From CAZUVM01 sp964623885 (lineage in GTDB: Bacteria; Verrucomicrobiota; Verrucomicrobiia; Limisphaerales; UBA8199), in the NCBI GenBank assembly GCA_964623885.1, contig CAZUVM010000132.1, forward strand, positions 1 to 61,603: a stretch of DNA of 61,603 nucleotides, given 5' to 3'. Both the position numbers and the translations under genes were made by a program. Positions within the stretch are counted from its first letter, which is position 1, and each line of letters begins with the position of its first letter. The notes beneath the pieces were generated by a model, which did not search any database, was not told the DNA's origin, and worked only from the letters and a program-made list of their open reading frames with translations. Of the stretch, positions 1 to 9,095 are shown one piece after another.

Positions 1-124
1 CTTCCCGGGGAAACGTTTTCCCGTTCGCGTTCACCTGGTTGGGATCCCGCGAGTTCTCCTCATCGAAACGCCGGATCGCCGCGGCGAATCGTTGCGGATC
101 CGTTGCTGAAAATTGTGCGCTCAC
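1..124 (-). CDS. DUF4202 family protein, N-terminal fragment
   Basis: The reverse strand is open from a GTG at 124 to the window edge and encodes 41 residues that begin MSAQFSATDPQRF and contain RRFDEENSRDPNQV. The pattern of a short helix, FDxxNxxDPN and then a Gly-Lys-x-x-Pro-x-E stretch is what I remember from the start of DUF4202 proteins, a family of unknown function. The rest of the gene lies outside the window. It is divergent from the ClpX-like gene, with about 73 bp between the two starts. The family call is from memory of a short segment, so the reading frame is more secure than the name. Confidence 0.55.
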   Translation of the reverse strand, partial: MSAQFSATDPQRFAAAIRRFDEENSRDPNQVNANGKTFPRE

Positions 125-197
125 CGCTGGTCTTATTGCAAAAGTGCGTTAGAGTGACAAGGTGATTCCTGCACCCGGGAATCCCCAAGAACTGAAC

Positions 198-1760
198 ATG
201 AAAAGCTCGACCCCTCATGGCCCGATTCCGCCGGAGGATTTTCAACGGCAACTTTCGGAATTCATGCGCCAGCGTTTTGAGTCCACCCCGCCTTCCCCGG
301 CGGAGCCGGAAGCCGCCGGGACGTCCTCCTCGGCCGACGCCCCGGAAGACACCGGGCCGTTTGAATTCAAATACAAACCCCGCGACGTCAAAGCCCACCT
401 GGATCGCTTCGTCATCAAACAGGACGAGGCTAAAAAGGTGTTGAGCGTGGCTTTGTGTGACCACTACCACCACGTCCGCTTGGCCCTCGAAGGGAAAGAA
501 TCTGCCAATTACGCAAAACAGAACATCATCCTGATCGGCCCGACTGGAGTTGGTAAAACATTCCTGATCAGGAACGCGGCGGATTTGATCGGTGTACCGT
601 TTGTCAAAGCGGACGCCACGAAATTCTCCGAAACCGGTTACGTCGGGGGAGACGTCGAGGATATGGTTCGCGACCTCTTGCGGTTGGCGAACGGCGACGC
701 CACTCGCGCCCAATATGGAATCATTTACATTGACGAAATCGACAAAATTGCCAGCGCGGCGAATGTCACAGGGCGCGACGTCAGCGGTCGAGGCGTGCAG
801 ACGAACCTGCTGAAGTTAATGGAGGAAACCGAGGTTCCCGCGCGTTCCCCAAATGACATTGCCGGTCAAATCCAGGCGATGATGGATTTCACTCAGCGCG
901 GCCGCAAAGCGCCGGCCAACATCAACACCAAGCATATTTTATTTATCGTCAGCGGCGCCTTCGGCGGACTGGAAAAAATCATCCGCCAGCGCCTGCGCGA
1001 GGCTATCATCGGCTTCGGTGCCAAGGAACGTCCGCTCGAAACCGCCGAAGACGTGCTCTCGCAGGCCCAGACGCCCGATTTTATTGAGTTCGGGTTCGAG
1101 CCGGAGTTTATCGGGCGGCTTCCGGTTCGAGTTGTCTGCCACTCCCTGAATGTCGATGACCTGTTCCTGATTCTGAAAAACTCGGAAGGCAGCATCATTC
1201 GCCAATACGAACAGGACTTCGCCGCTTATGGCATTGAGATCCTGTTCGCCGACGCGGGCCTGCGGCGCATTGCCGAGCGGGCGGCTGACGAACGCACCGG
1301 CGCGCGCGGCCTTATGACGGTTTGCGAGCGCGTCTTCCGCGACCTCAAGTTCGAGCTTCCGTCCTCACCAGTGAAACGTTTCGTCGTCACCGCCGAATTG
1401 GTGGACAACCCACAAGGCGAACTTCAGAAGATCCTGGCGGATCCGCGGATTGAAGAACGCGCGGTGGCTCGCCAGCTGGTGGATGAATTCGCGCGGCGAT
1501 TTCAGGAGAATCACGGCATGAAAATCAGCTTCACGCCGGCTGCGGCCGATGCGCTCGTTGCCGAGGCCCTGGCTGGCGACCTATCGGTCCGGGAAGTGTG
1601 CTCGCGAAAATTCAAAGACTTCCATTTCGGGCTGAAGCTGATAGCCCAGAACTCGGGTCAAAACGAGTTCACCCTCGACACCGATGCTGTCCAGGCTCCC
1701 GATAAAACGCTCAGCGATTGGGTGGTCGCAAGCTACCGCGGCAACGAAGCCAAAGCGTAG
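198..1760 (+). CDS. ClpX-like AAA+ unfoldase without zinc-binding domain
   Basis: A 520-residue AAA+ ATPase of the ClpX class, which unfolds proteins and feeds them to ClpP. Visible motifs are Walker A GPTGVGKT (about 114-121), the ClpX pore loop GYVG (147-150), Walker B IIYIDEID (175-182), an IGF tripeptide (271-273) placed where ClpX carries its ClpP-docking loop, FIGRLPV near 304 and sensor-2 GARGL near 368. The N-terminal four-cysteine zinc domain of housekeeping ClpX is absent and is replaced by about 60 Pro/Ser-rich residues. ATG 198 is preferred over an in-frame GTG at 162, because the extra 12 residues have no clear ribosome site. A second, adaptor-independent ClpX paralogue is the likeliest role. 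No clpP is adjacent. Confidence 0.85.
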   Translation: MKSSTPHGPIPPEDFQRQLSEFMRQRFESTPPSPAEPEAAGTSSSADAPEDTGPFEFKYKPRDVKAHLDRFVIKQDEAKKVLSVALCDHYHHVRLALEGKESANYAKQNIILIGPTGVGKTFLIRNAADLIGVPFVKADATKFSETGYVGGDVEDMVRDLLRLANGDATRAQYGIIYIDEIDKIASAANVTGRDVSGRGVQTNLLKLMEETEVPARSPNDIAGQIQAMMDFTQRGRKAPANINTKHILFIVSGAFGGLEKIIRQRLREAIIGFGAKERPLETAEDVLSQAQTPDFIEFGFEPEFIGRLPVRVVCHSLNVDDLFLILKNSEGSIIRQYEQDFAAYGIEILFADAGLRRIAERAADERTGARGLMTVCERVFRDLKFELPSSPVKRFVVTAELVDNPQGELQKILADPRIEERAVARQLVDEFARRFQENHGMKISFTPAAADALVAEALAGDLSVREVCSRKFKDFHFGLKLIAQNSGQNEFTLDTDAVQAPDKTLSDWVVASYRGNEAKA

Positions 1761-1900
1761 CCCTGGGAGCACCTGCATCCTTGAGGGCCTCTTTCTGGTT
1801 ACGGGCATTTCGCCGGCAGGGATGCCAGCGCGCTCGGGGCCGAGTCCAATGATGGACGCTGCGTGCGATTTCTGATTAGCTGCCGGAACGGCGCATCGAA

Positions 1901-4210
1901 ATGGCCACACGCAAATCCGCTCGTTCCAGCAATAACGCGGCCAATGTCCGAACGGCCCCCAAGCGGTTCGGCGCGACGTCTTCCGCTTCAGCTCCGGCGG
2001 AAGTTCATTGGGCGCAGATCATGCACCGACCAGCTTTCATCTTTCTGCTCCTTTCACTTCTGACCTTTGCCGTTTTCTCGCGCACCGCCAGCGCTGATTT
2101 CGTAAACTACGATGACGAGGACTACGTAAAGGCGAATCCCCATGTCCAGGGCGGACTTCATTGGGCAAACATAGTTTGGGCTTTCACAACCGGCCATGCT
2201 AGCAACTGGCATCCTTTAACCTGGCTGTCACACATGCTGGACTGCCAGCTGTTCGGCCCGCATCCCGGCCCAATGCATCTGGTTAACGTTGCTTTCCACG
2301 CGTTGAACGCAGGTTTGCTGTTTCTGGTCCTGCGCCGCGCAACCGGAGCGCATTGGCGCAGTGCCATGGTCGCCGCCCTGTTTGCACTACACCCATTGCA
2401 CGTCGAATCGGTCGCGTGGATCTCCGAACGAAAAGACGTTCTGAGCACTCTGTTTCTACTGCTCACGCTCGCGGCTTACCTGCGGTATGTGGAGGCGGTC
2501 CGCAGTTCCGCGAAAAGCTCACGGCGGCTCGCTTTGTATTGCCTGTCACTGACGCTCTTTGCCCTGGGGCTGCTTTCCAAGCCGATGCTGGTGACGCTGC
2601 CATTCCTCCTCCTGCTGCTCGATTACTGGCCGCTGGCCCGGACATTTCATAATTCCACGGTCCGAACGCACGCCCACGCTGTAGTGCAGGCCTCCGAGCC
2701 TGCTTTATCGCCGACTTCCAGTCGGCAGGGTGTCGGAAAGCACACTGACGGCCGCAGGTTGGAAACCTGCGATACAGCAGGCTCGGAGGCCTGCACTATT
2801 GGCACGCCGCTATTACAGCGGTCCGTTAGGCTGATTTTGGAAAAACTCCCATTCCTCCTACTGGCTGCTGCTTCCAGTGTGGTTACTTTCGTGGTCCAAC
2901 GAAAAGGCGGGGCAGTTTCAACCAGTTTGTCATTGGCGGGGCGCCTGGCAAACGCGGTGGTCTCCTATGCGCGGTATCTCGGCAAGACTTTGTGGCCGTT
3001 CAAGCTTTCTGTGCTTTATCCGCATCCGGGTTATTGGCCGGCCTGGTCGGTTATTGGCTCCTGCGCGTTGCTCGCCGCGATCTTTGCGTTCGTGTTCTGG
3101 CAGAGGTGTCGCCGTCCTTACCTCCTGGTCGGTTGGCTGTGGTTCTTTGGCGGGTTGATTCCAGTGATTGGCGTCGTGCAGGTGGGAATTCAGTCGATGG
3201 CCGATCGCTACACCTACGCCCCGAGCATCGGCCTGTTTTTAACGATCGTGTGGGGAGTCTACGAGTTTTTGGGCAAGCCGTCACAACCGAGCGCCTACTC
3301 CAGTCGTCAATGGAACGCGATCGCCTGTGTCTCATTGCTGTCTGTCACCGCCTGCGCCGTTCTGACCTGGCATCAGCTTGGATTCTGGCAGAACAGCGAG
3401 ACGCTCTTTACTCATGCCGTGCAGGTCACCTCAAAAAACTATCTGGCTTACAATAACCTCGGATATTACCTGTCCAATCAGGGACGCAGCGCTGAAGCGA
3501 TGTACTTCTACTCCAATTCACTTGCGATCAATCCTGTGTACGAAGATGCGTTGAACAACGTGGGCTATGCCTTGGCCGGTCAAAAGAAATACTCGGAAGC
3601 AATCGCTTATTACGAAAAGGCGTTGCGCATCCGTCCCGACCAGGTGGAAGTCCACAACAACCTGGGCAATGCGCTTTCAGAAACCGGCCATATGCCTGAG
3701 GCGATCGCGCAATATGAGTTTGTTTTGAAAAAGAACCCGGAGCATGCCGATGCCAACAACAATCTTGGCATCGCCCTCGCCATGCAAGGCAAGCTGAACG
3801 AAGCGATCGTTCATTTCCAGGCCGCGCTCCGCGCCAAACCTGATTACGCCAGCGCTCATAGCAATCTGGGCAACGCGTTTGCCGCCCAACGCAAGTTTGA
3901 CGAAGCTACTCGTGAATATCTCGAGTCGCTCCGGCTGAATCCGCGCGATGCCCAGGCGCATAATAATCTCGCCAATGTGTTTTCTGAACTCGGCAAGCTC
4001 GATGAAGCCATTCCGCATTACCGCGAAGCACTCCGATTGAACCCGGACAATCCCGAAGCCCATTTCAATCTCGCCCTGGCACTGGCCCGCCGCGGTCAAA
4101 AGCCCGAGGCCGTGGCTCATCTCACCGAAGCCCTCCGCCTCAAGCCCGACTACACGGAGGCACGAAAGCAGTTGGAACAATTGACTTCTGCACCACAGGG
4201 AGGGCGTTAA
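1901..4210 (+). CDS. GT-C-type membrane protein with seven TPRs (TMTC-like)
   Basis: A 769-residue protein. The N-terminal ~490 residues are polytopic and resemble the TMTC/O-mannosyltransferase-like GT-C fold: an extracytoplasmic Asp-Asp pair in NYDDED (D71/D72) and the conserved HPLHVESVAWISERKD loop. Residues ~515-760 hold seven consecutive 34-residue TPRs, most starting NLG and ending NP. TMTC-type enzymes transfer sugars from a lipid carrier to proteins; that activity is inferred here. Residues 261-299 are encoded by an inserted 117-bp palindromic element in a loop between membrane helices, keeping the frame. The gene stands alone, downstream of the ClpX-like gene and facing the zinc-ribbon gene. 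Confidence 0.8.
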   Translation: MATRKSARSSNNAANVRTAPKRFGATSSASAPAEVHWAQIMHRPAFIFLLLSLLTFAVFSRTASADFVNYDDEDYVKANPHVQGGLHWANIVWAFTTGHASNWHPLTWLSHMLDCQLFGPHPGPMHLVNVAFHALNAGLLFLVLRRATGAHWRSAMVAALFALHPLHVESVAWISERKDVLSTLFLLLTLAAYLRYVEAVRSSAKSSRRLALYCLSLTLFALGLLSKPMLVTLPFLLLLLDYWPLARTFHNSTVRTHAHAVVQASEPALSPTSSRQGVGKHTDGRRLETCDTAGSEACTIGTPLLQRSVRLILEKLPFLLLAAASSVVTFVVQRKGGAVSTSLSLAGRLANAVVSYARYLGKTLWPFKLSVLYPHPGYWPAWSVIGSCALLAAIFAFVFWQRCRRPYLLVGWLWFFGGLIPVIGVVQVGIQSMADRYTYAPSIGLFLTIVWGVYEFLGKPSQPSAYSSRQWNAIACVSLLSVTACAVLTWHQLGFWQNSETLFTHAVQVTSKNYLAYNNLGYYLSNQGRSAEAMYFYSNSLAINPVYEDALNNVGYALAGQKKYSEAIAYYEKALRIRPDQVEVHNNLGNALSETGHMPEAIAQYEFVLKKNPEHADANNNLGIALAMQGKLNEAIVHFQAALRAKPDYASAHSNLGNAFAAQRKFDEATREYLESLRLNPRDAQAHNNLANVFSELGKLDEAIPHYREALRLNPDNPEAHFNLALALARRGQKPEAVAHLTEALRLKPDYTEARKQLEQLTSAPQGGR
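2682..2798. repeat. 117-bp inverted-repeat element inside a CDS
   Basis: A perfect 22-bp inverted repeat (2682-2703 and 2777-2798, core CAGGCCTCCGAGCCTG) flanks two inner hairpins, GCCGACTTCCAGTCGGC and GCAGGTTGGAAACCTGC. The element is 117 bp, or exactly 39 codons, so the host reading frame survives. No second full copy was seen in the window. It resembles a non-autonomous REP- or MITE-like element. Confidence 0.8.
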
Positions 4211-4274
4211 GGGCGCCTAAATTAACTGGCTTGCAGACCCCGACGCTGGGAGTTCTCAGCGCGTGTTGCTTGTT

Positions 4275-5003
4275 CTACTCAGCCACAGCCAGGTCCATAT
4301 CTCTTGTGTAATAGAGAATGCGACCGCAGTTGCTGCACGTGACCAATTCCTGCTGGGCCTGGCATTGGACAAGCAATTGTGGCGGCAACTTCATATGACA
4401 TCCGCCGCACACGCCATGGTGCACGCCGACAACGACGTTTTCGCCTTTATGTCGCACCAGGCGGTCGTATCGGTCGCGCGCGGAATCATCAACCGCTCCG
4501 GCCAGTTCCTCGCGGTTTTGCTGCAATTCGGCCAGTTCCTTGCGCAGGTTTTGTTCGCGAGTGGTCAGTTGGGCAAGCTGATCTTCCATCAGCTTGCGTG
4601 CCTCAGTGGCCGCCTTGGTCGTTTGAACCACCTGTTTTTGTGCCTCTTCGGCTTGCTCCATCAGCGCAATTTCCTGATCTTCGATTTTGAAAATGTCCGC
4701 CTTGCAGGTGTCAATCTCATGCGCTAAAGCGCGATACTCTTCATTTTTCCGGGTCTGAAGCTGTTGATTGGCATAGCGCTCGATCTGCTGCTTTTTCGTC
4801 TCGACCTCGAGTTCCAGCGCCTTGCGGTCGGATTCGAGCTGCTTCACGCGGGTGCGCGCCTGTTCCAGAGAGGTTTGCGCCTCGGCGGCACGGGCCTGAA
4901 AAACCTGGCGTTCTGGCGCAATTCGTGACAACTCGCCTTGCACGCGGCGAATTTTCCGGTCACGGTCCTGTAGAACTAGAAGTTTCTCAATCGCTTCAAA
5001 CAT
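4275..5003 (-). CDS. C4-type zinc-ribbon coiled-coil protein
   Basis: A 242-residue protein with a long Glu/Gln/Arg-rich coiled coil (about residues 10-175) followed by a C-terminal zinc ribbon with two cysteine pairs, CGGC and CSNC, about 22 residues apart. This matches the C4-type zinc-ribbon family (formerly DUF164), implicated in nucleic-acid-related or assembly functions but not precisely defined. ATG 5003 starts the coiled coil directly (MFEAIEKLL); an upstream TTG adds 21 unrelated residues. It is transcribed convergently with the TPR/GT-C gene and divergently from the HtrA gene, with 118 bp between the two starts. Confidence 0.85.
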   Translation of the reverse strand: MFEAIEKLLVLQDRDRKIRRVQGELSRIAPERQVFQARAAEAQTSLEQARTRVKQLESDRKALELEVETKKQQIERYANQQLQTRKNEEYRALAHEIDTCKADIFKIEDQEIALMEQAEEAQKQVVQTTKAATEARKLMEDQLAQLTTREQNLRKELAELQQNREELAGAVDDSARDRYDRLVRHKGENVVVGVHHGVCGGCHMKLPPQLLVQCQAQQELVTCSNCGRILYYTRDMDLAVAE

Positions 5004-5121
5004 GTCTCGCGCTAGCGTATCTGCCGCAGGGAGCCAAGTCAACCCGCGCCAATTTAGTAGCGACAATTCAAAAGTGGGCTATCTTCGAGGCAAGGCTCAA
5101 TGCTCGCGCGCGAGTTGAGCG

Positions 5122-6603
5122 ATGTTTATGGCCTATATGCAAAAAGTTAAGCTGCACAGAGCGGCCTTGCGGTTAGCGCGCTCATGCGGCCTGATTGCGC
5201 TCGGGTTGATTCTTAGCTCATTGCCGCTGCCGGCGAAAGAAGCAAGTTCAGATCTCGCGCTTGCCCGTCAGCTCAACCAGGCGTTCGTCGAACTTGCGGA
5301 GCGCGTCTCGCCAACGGTCGTGGTGATTAACGTCGTTCAGAAAGTCTCCCAAAATGAGGATGAGAATGGAGATTACGAGGCGCTGCCGCCGGGGTTCTGG
5401 CGCGATTTTCACGATCAGTTCAAACGCCCCGACAAAGTTCCCGGCCAGGGTTCAGGAATAATCATCCGCGAGGATGGCTTTATCCTGACGAATTGCCACG
5501 TCGTCGAAGATACCGATTCGATTAACGTGCGGCTTAAGGATGGGCGCACATTCAAGGCAGCAGTACGTGGGACGGATTCGCAGTCAGATGTCGCCGTGAT
5601 CAAAATCGAGGCCCGCGGATTGCCAGTCGCAAAGTTCGCTGACTCGGCCAAGACCCGAATCGGCGAGTTTGCGATTGCCATCGGCGCACCTTTCGGGCTC
5701 GATTACAGTGTCACTTTCGGTCACGTCAGCGCCAAAAGTCGTTCTGATGTTCTTGAGGGTTCCGAGGCGGCGGCGATGGACCAGGACTTCCTGCAAACCG
5801 ATGCCTTGATCAATCCCGGCAACAGCGGCGGCCCGCTCGTAAATATTGAAGGCGAGGTGATCGGCATCAACACCCTGATTCGCGGCTTGCACACTGGCAT
5901 TGGTTTTGCCATTCCGAGTAATTTTGCCAGAGAAGTCGCCGAACAAATCATGAGCCAGGGGAAATTCAACCGCGCCTGGCTCGGCATCGGCATCAGGGCG
6001 TTGCGCGATGACTCTGACATGCACGAGCTGCTGCCGGGTGTGGACGGGGGTGTGGTGGTCTATACCATCTTTCCTGAAGGGCCGGCGTATAAATCGGATC
6101 TGAAGGCCGGCGATGTCATCCTCGCGGTCGAAGGTGAGCGGGTCAGCACGCCGCAGCAATTACGAGCAGCCATCCGAGACAAGAAATTCAACCAACCCGT
6201 TACGCTTGACCTCGTCCGCGAAGGGAAAACTCTCAAGGTCAAAGTCAGTCCAGGCGAATGGAAGGCGCCGACGCCGATTACGGCAAACGCCAAACCTGAC
6301 AAGGGACCTTCGGCCGCGGTAAACCCGGGGCTGAGCGTTCAAGCCTTAACGCCGGACTTGGCTGCTCGGCTCAAGGTGGATCCTTCGGAAGGCGTTGTGG
6401 TTGCCACCGTCGAAAAGAATTCTGCCGCAGACAGAAAGGGCATTAAGCCGGGCGACCTCATTACGGCGGTCAACCAGCAACCGGTTGTCGCGCCGAAACA
6501 GTTCCAGGAGGCCTTACAACAGGCTGATCTAAAGAAGGGCGTTATGCTCAACCTCCAAACCGGCAACACGGCCCGGTTCGAAATTCTGAAAACAGAGCAG
6601 TGA
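5122..6603 (+). CDS. HtrA/DegP-type periplasmic serine protease
   Basis: A 493-residue envelope quality-control protease. An N-terminal hydrophobic signal (ALGLILSSLPLPA, ending near residue 39) precedes a trypsin-like domain with the complete triad: H126 in TNCHVV, D156 in SDVAVI and S235 in GNSGGP. Two PDZ domains follow (about 285-375 and 400-490), as in DegP/DegQ. Three in-frame ATGs (5122, 5128, 5137) lie close together and the start among them is uncertain. Proteases of this type degrade or refold misfolded exported proteins. The gene stands alone, with 218 bp before pta. Confidence 0.92.
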   Translation: MFMAYMQKVKLHRAALRLARSCGLIALGLILSSLPLPAKEASSDLALARQLNQAFVELAERVSPTVVVINVVQKVSQNEDENGDYEALPPGFWRDFHDQFKRPDKVPGQGSGIIIREDGFILTNCHVVEDTDSINVRLKDGRTFKAAVRGTDSQSDVAVIKIEARGLPVAKFADSAKTRIGEFAIAIGAPFGLDYSVTFGHVSAKSRSDVLEGSEAAAMDQDFLQTDALINPGNSGGPLVNIEGEVIGINTLIRGLHTGIGFAIPSNFAREVAEQIMSQGKFNRAWLGIGIRALRDDSDMHELLPGVDGGVVVYTIFPEGPAYKSDLKAGDVILAVEGERVSTPQQLRAAIRDKKFNQPVTLDLVREGKTLKVKVSPGEWKAPTPITANAKPDKGPSAAVNPGLSVQALTPDLAARLKVDPSEGVVVATVEKNSAADRKGIKPGDLITAVNQQPVVAPKQFQEALQQADLKKGVMLNLQTGNTARFEILKTEQ

Positions 6604-6821
6604 CCGAGCCAGTGGTCTGTATCCGGTAATGTACCGCGCCAACGCGCGAAGCCAGCCCGAAGCCCGAACTCTGAAGTCTCCGATGGCTGTGCTCGGATCT
6701 GAGGAATGCCCGGCAGTAAGTCAGTGTTAATTAGCAATTCGTGGTTGAACTGACCGGATTGGGTGTAATCCGCTTTCAAAACCGTTTGCGATTTCGTTGA
6801 CGCTGCGCTACTTAGAGCCGC

Positions 6822-7898
6822 ATGCGATTCATCGCTAATGTCATTGAGAAGTTGCAGCGCCATCCGAAGCGCATCGTCTTTCCGGAAGGGACCGAACCGC
6901 GCGTGTTACAGGCCGCCCGCCAGTACTATTCCCTGAGGCTCGGCGCTCCAATTGTGCTGGGAGATCGAGCCCGGATCAAAGAGCTAGCAGAGGCGTTGAA
7001 CGTTTCCCTGGAGGGAATACGCATCATCAATCCCGCCGAAAGTGAAGACCTCGAGAACTTCTCACGCCGTTTCGAGATTCTGCGACGCTACAAAGGCATG
7101 AAAAGCTTCGAGGCCCGTGAGGCGATGCTTCAGCCCAACTATTTCGGCGCCATGAAGGTAGCCATGCACGGCGCCGATGGTTTGGTTTCCGGCGCCAACC
7201 AGAACGTTGGCAGCGTTCTGCGCCCGCTTTTTCAAATAATCAAAGTCGCTCCCCAGACAACTACCGCTTCGAGTTGCCAAATCATGGAAGTGGAGGACTC
7301 CGGCTTCGGTGAACAAGGGGTCCTGTTCATGGCCGATTGTGGTGTAATCGCTGAACCGTCCGTTGAGCAACTGGCTGACATTGCTGTGTCGACCGCCCGG
7401 CTGGCGCGGCATTTATTGGGCGTCCGGCCGCGCGTCGCTCTGCTCTCCTTCTCGACTAAAGGCAGCTCGAACCATCCTTCCGTCGGCCGAATTCAAGCCG
7501 CCGCGGCGCTGGCTGATAGGCAAGCGCTGGCCAAAGGATTGGACGCTGTGTTCGAGGGCGAATTGCAGGTGGACACCGCCTTAGTACCGGAAATCGCGCT
7601 AAGAAAATCCCCAGAGGGCAAAATCCTTGGAAACGCCAACGTCCTGATTTTCCCCGATCTCAATTCGGGCAACATCGCCAGCAAATTGGTCCGGCATATG
7701 GCGCGAGCCAATGCTTATGGCCAAATCCTGCTCGGGTTGGATCGTCCGGCGGCCGACGTTTCCCGCGGCTCGAGCGCTCATGATATTGTCGGCGTCGCGG
7801 CTATCGTTGGCGTTCAATCCGTCGATTATCAGGCGCTTTATCCGGGTGCGGGTCAAAAGCTGCCGGGCGAAGAAGAAACGACTACGGCCGCGGCTTGA
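6822..7898 (+). CDS. pta: Phosphate acetyltransferase
   Basis: A 358-residue enzyme of the PTA/PTB family, which interconverts acetyl-CoA and acetyl phosphate in the cytoplasm. The start MRFIANVIEKLQRHPKRIVFPEG, the central LVSGANQN stretch, and the SFSTKGSS and LIFPDLNSGN segments are all typical. The length matches a stand-alone catalytic domain without the N-terminal regulatory domain of enterobacterial Pta. No acetate kinase gene is adjacent. It faces the WecA-like gene, with a palindromic repeat in the 156-bp convergent gap. Confidence 0.92.
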   Translation: MRFIANVIEKLQRHPKRIVFPEGTEPRVLQAARQYYSLRLGAPIVLGDRARIKELAEALNVSLEGIRIINPAESEDLENFSRRFEILRRYKGMKSFEAREAMLQPNYFGAMKVAMHGADGLVSGANQNVGSVLRPLFQIIKVAPQTTTASSCQIMEVEDSGFGEQGVLFMADCGVIAEPSVEQLADIAVSTARLARHLLGVRPRVALLSFSTKGSSNHPSVGRIQAAAALADRQALAKGLDAVFEGELQVDTALVPEIALRKSPEGKILGNANVLIFPDLNSGNIASKLVRHMARANAYGQILLGLDRPAADVSRGSSAHDIVGVAAIVGVQSVDYQALYPGAGQKLPGEEETTTAAA

Positions 7899-7934
7899 GT
7901 GCTATCCATGAAGGTGAAAACCACGGATGGACAC

Positions 7935-8043
7935 GAAAATGCTGAAGTTGAGCCGGACTGCTGCATAGCCAGGTCGCAGATCCCGCGCGGGCAGCGTTCC
8001 GGCTGCTGCGAGCGGGGACCGCTCGCGCTCCGTCAGCATTTTC
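7935..8043. repeat. Palindromic repeat between convergent genes
   Basis: GAAAATGCTGA (7935-7945) and its exact complement TCAGCATTTTC (8033-8043) bound a 109-bp element. The right half contains a hairpin, CTGCGAGCGG / CCGCTCGCG. A related half-copy lies at 44396-44437. Its position between the stops of pta and the WecA-like gene would suit a bidirectional terminator. Confidence 0.65.
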
Positions 8044-8054
8044 CAAACACCCTC

Positions 8055-9095
8055 TTAGCAGAACCAAACCATTCCGCCCAAGGCTGCCGCCAGCAGCCAC
8101 AGGATTAGCACTGCCTGGCTGGGGGTAAACCCTTGCTGCACGAGTCGATGAGACAGATGGTTTGTATCACCAATATAAAACGGACGGCCGGCTCGCCATC
8201 GGATCAGCACGACACGAATCAGGTCCACCAGCGGCAAAGCCAGAACAAATAGCGGAATCAAAACTGCCCATTTGCGCGGATGGTGCCGGTTGTAAAAGTG
8301 TGGCAGGATCGCCAGCACCGCCAGCAAATAGCCCACCAGGTGGCTGCCGGCATCGCCCAGAAACGCGCGAGCCCGGGGAAAATTGTACGGGAGAAAACCC
8401 AGCAGCGCTCCAAAAGTCAGCGCGGCGAGCAACGCCACCAGGTAATCGCCGTCACCTGCGGCTATCGACGCAAAATACCAGGCGCCGATGGCTCCCAGGC
8501 CGGTGCACAAACCATTCATGTTGTCCATGAAGTTGAAAGCGTTTACCACCGTCAGAATCCACAGCATTGTCACGGCATAACTGAACAACAGGCTGTGGAT
8601 AAACAGCGTGATTCGCACTCCACTCGCGGCCACCATGGTCGCGATCAGCAGTTGCCCGCCGAATTTAGCCAGCGGCCGCAACTCATGTTTATCATCGAGC
8701 CAGCCCACCAGCAGCATGCCGAGGCCGCCCAAAAGGATCGCGCTCAATTCAATGGCGCGGCGATCAAAACCATGCCTGAGCAAAAACGCAGTGGTTGGCT
8801 CGATCGGCAACACCGAGGCGCCAACGTGCGCGCTCGCTCGCGGGGAAAAAAGGAGGCCCGGCAACCGACCCTGGCTCCACAGCAGCAAACCCCCGATTGC
8901 GATCGGCAGGAAGATTCCTGTCATCACAGCCAGACCACCTGCCAGCGGAATGGGTTGATGGTGGATCTTACGCTGACCGGGTTCGTCCACGTGCCCCGTT
9001 CGCACGCACCATTGCCGCCAAAGCGGGGCCGACAAAGCCGAAAACAAGCCGCCGCTCAGCACGGCTGCCAGATAAACGTCAAAGGGAAACGTCAC
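8055..9095 (-). CDS. WecA/MraY-like polyprenyl-phosphate sugar-1-phosphate transferase
   Basis: A 346-residue polytopic glycosyltransferase-4-type enzyme. Diagnostic motifs run in order: DEPGQRKIHHQPIPLAGG (about 37-54), the DDKHELRP metal-binding segment, NAFNFMDNMNGL and FLGDAGS. The C-terminal NHLSHRL segment is typical of WecA-like members. The family moves a sugar-1-phosphate from a UDP-sugar to undecaprenyl phosphate at the inner membrane, starting glycan synthesis. The start overlaps the stop of the GT4 gene by 4 bp, so the two are probably translationally coupled. It is the last gene of a four-gene minus-strand operon. Confidence 0.88.
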   Translation of the reverse strand: MTFPFDVYLAAVLSGGLFSALSAPLWRQWCVRTGHVDEPGQRKIHHQPIPLAGGLAVMTGIFLPIAIGGLLLWSQGRLPGLLFSPRASAHVGASVLPIEPTTAFLLRHGFDRRAIELSAILLGGLGMLLVGWLDDKHELRPLAKFGGQLLIATMVAASGVRITLFIHSLLFSYAVTMLWILTVVNAFNFMDNMNGLCTGLGAIGAWYFASIAAGDGDYLVALLAALTFGALLGFLPYNFPRARAFLGDAGSHLVGYLLAVLAILPHFYNRHHPRKWAVLIPLFVLALPLVDLIRVVLIRWRAGRPFYIGDTNHLSHRLVQQGFTPSQAVLILWLLAAALGGMVWFC

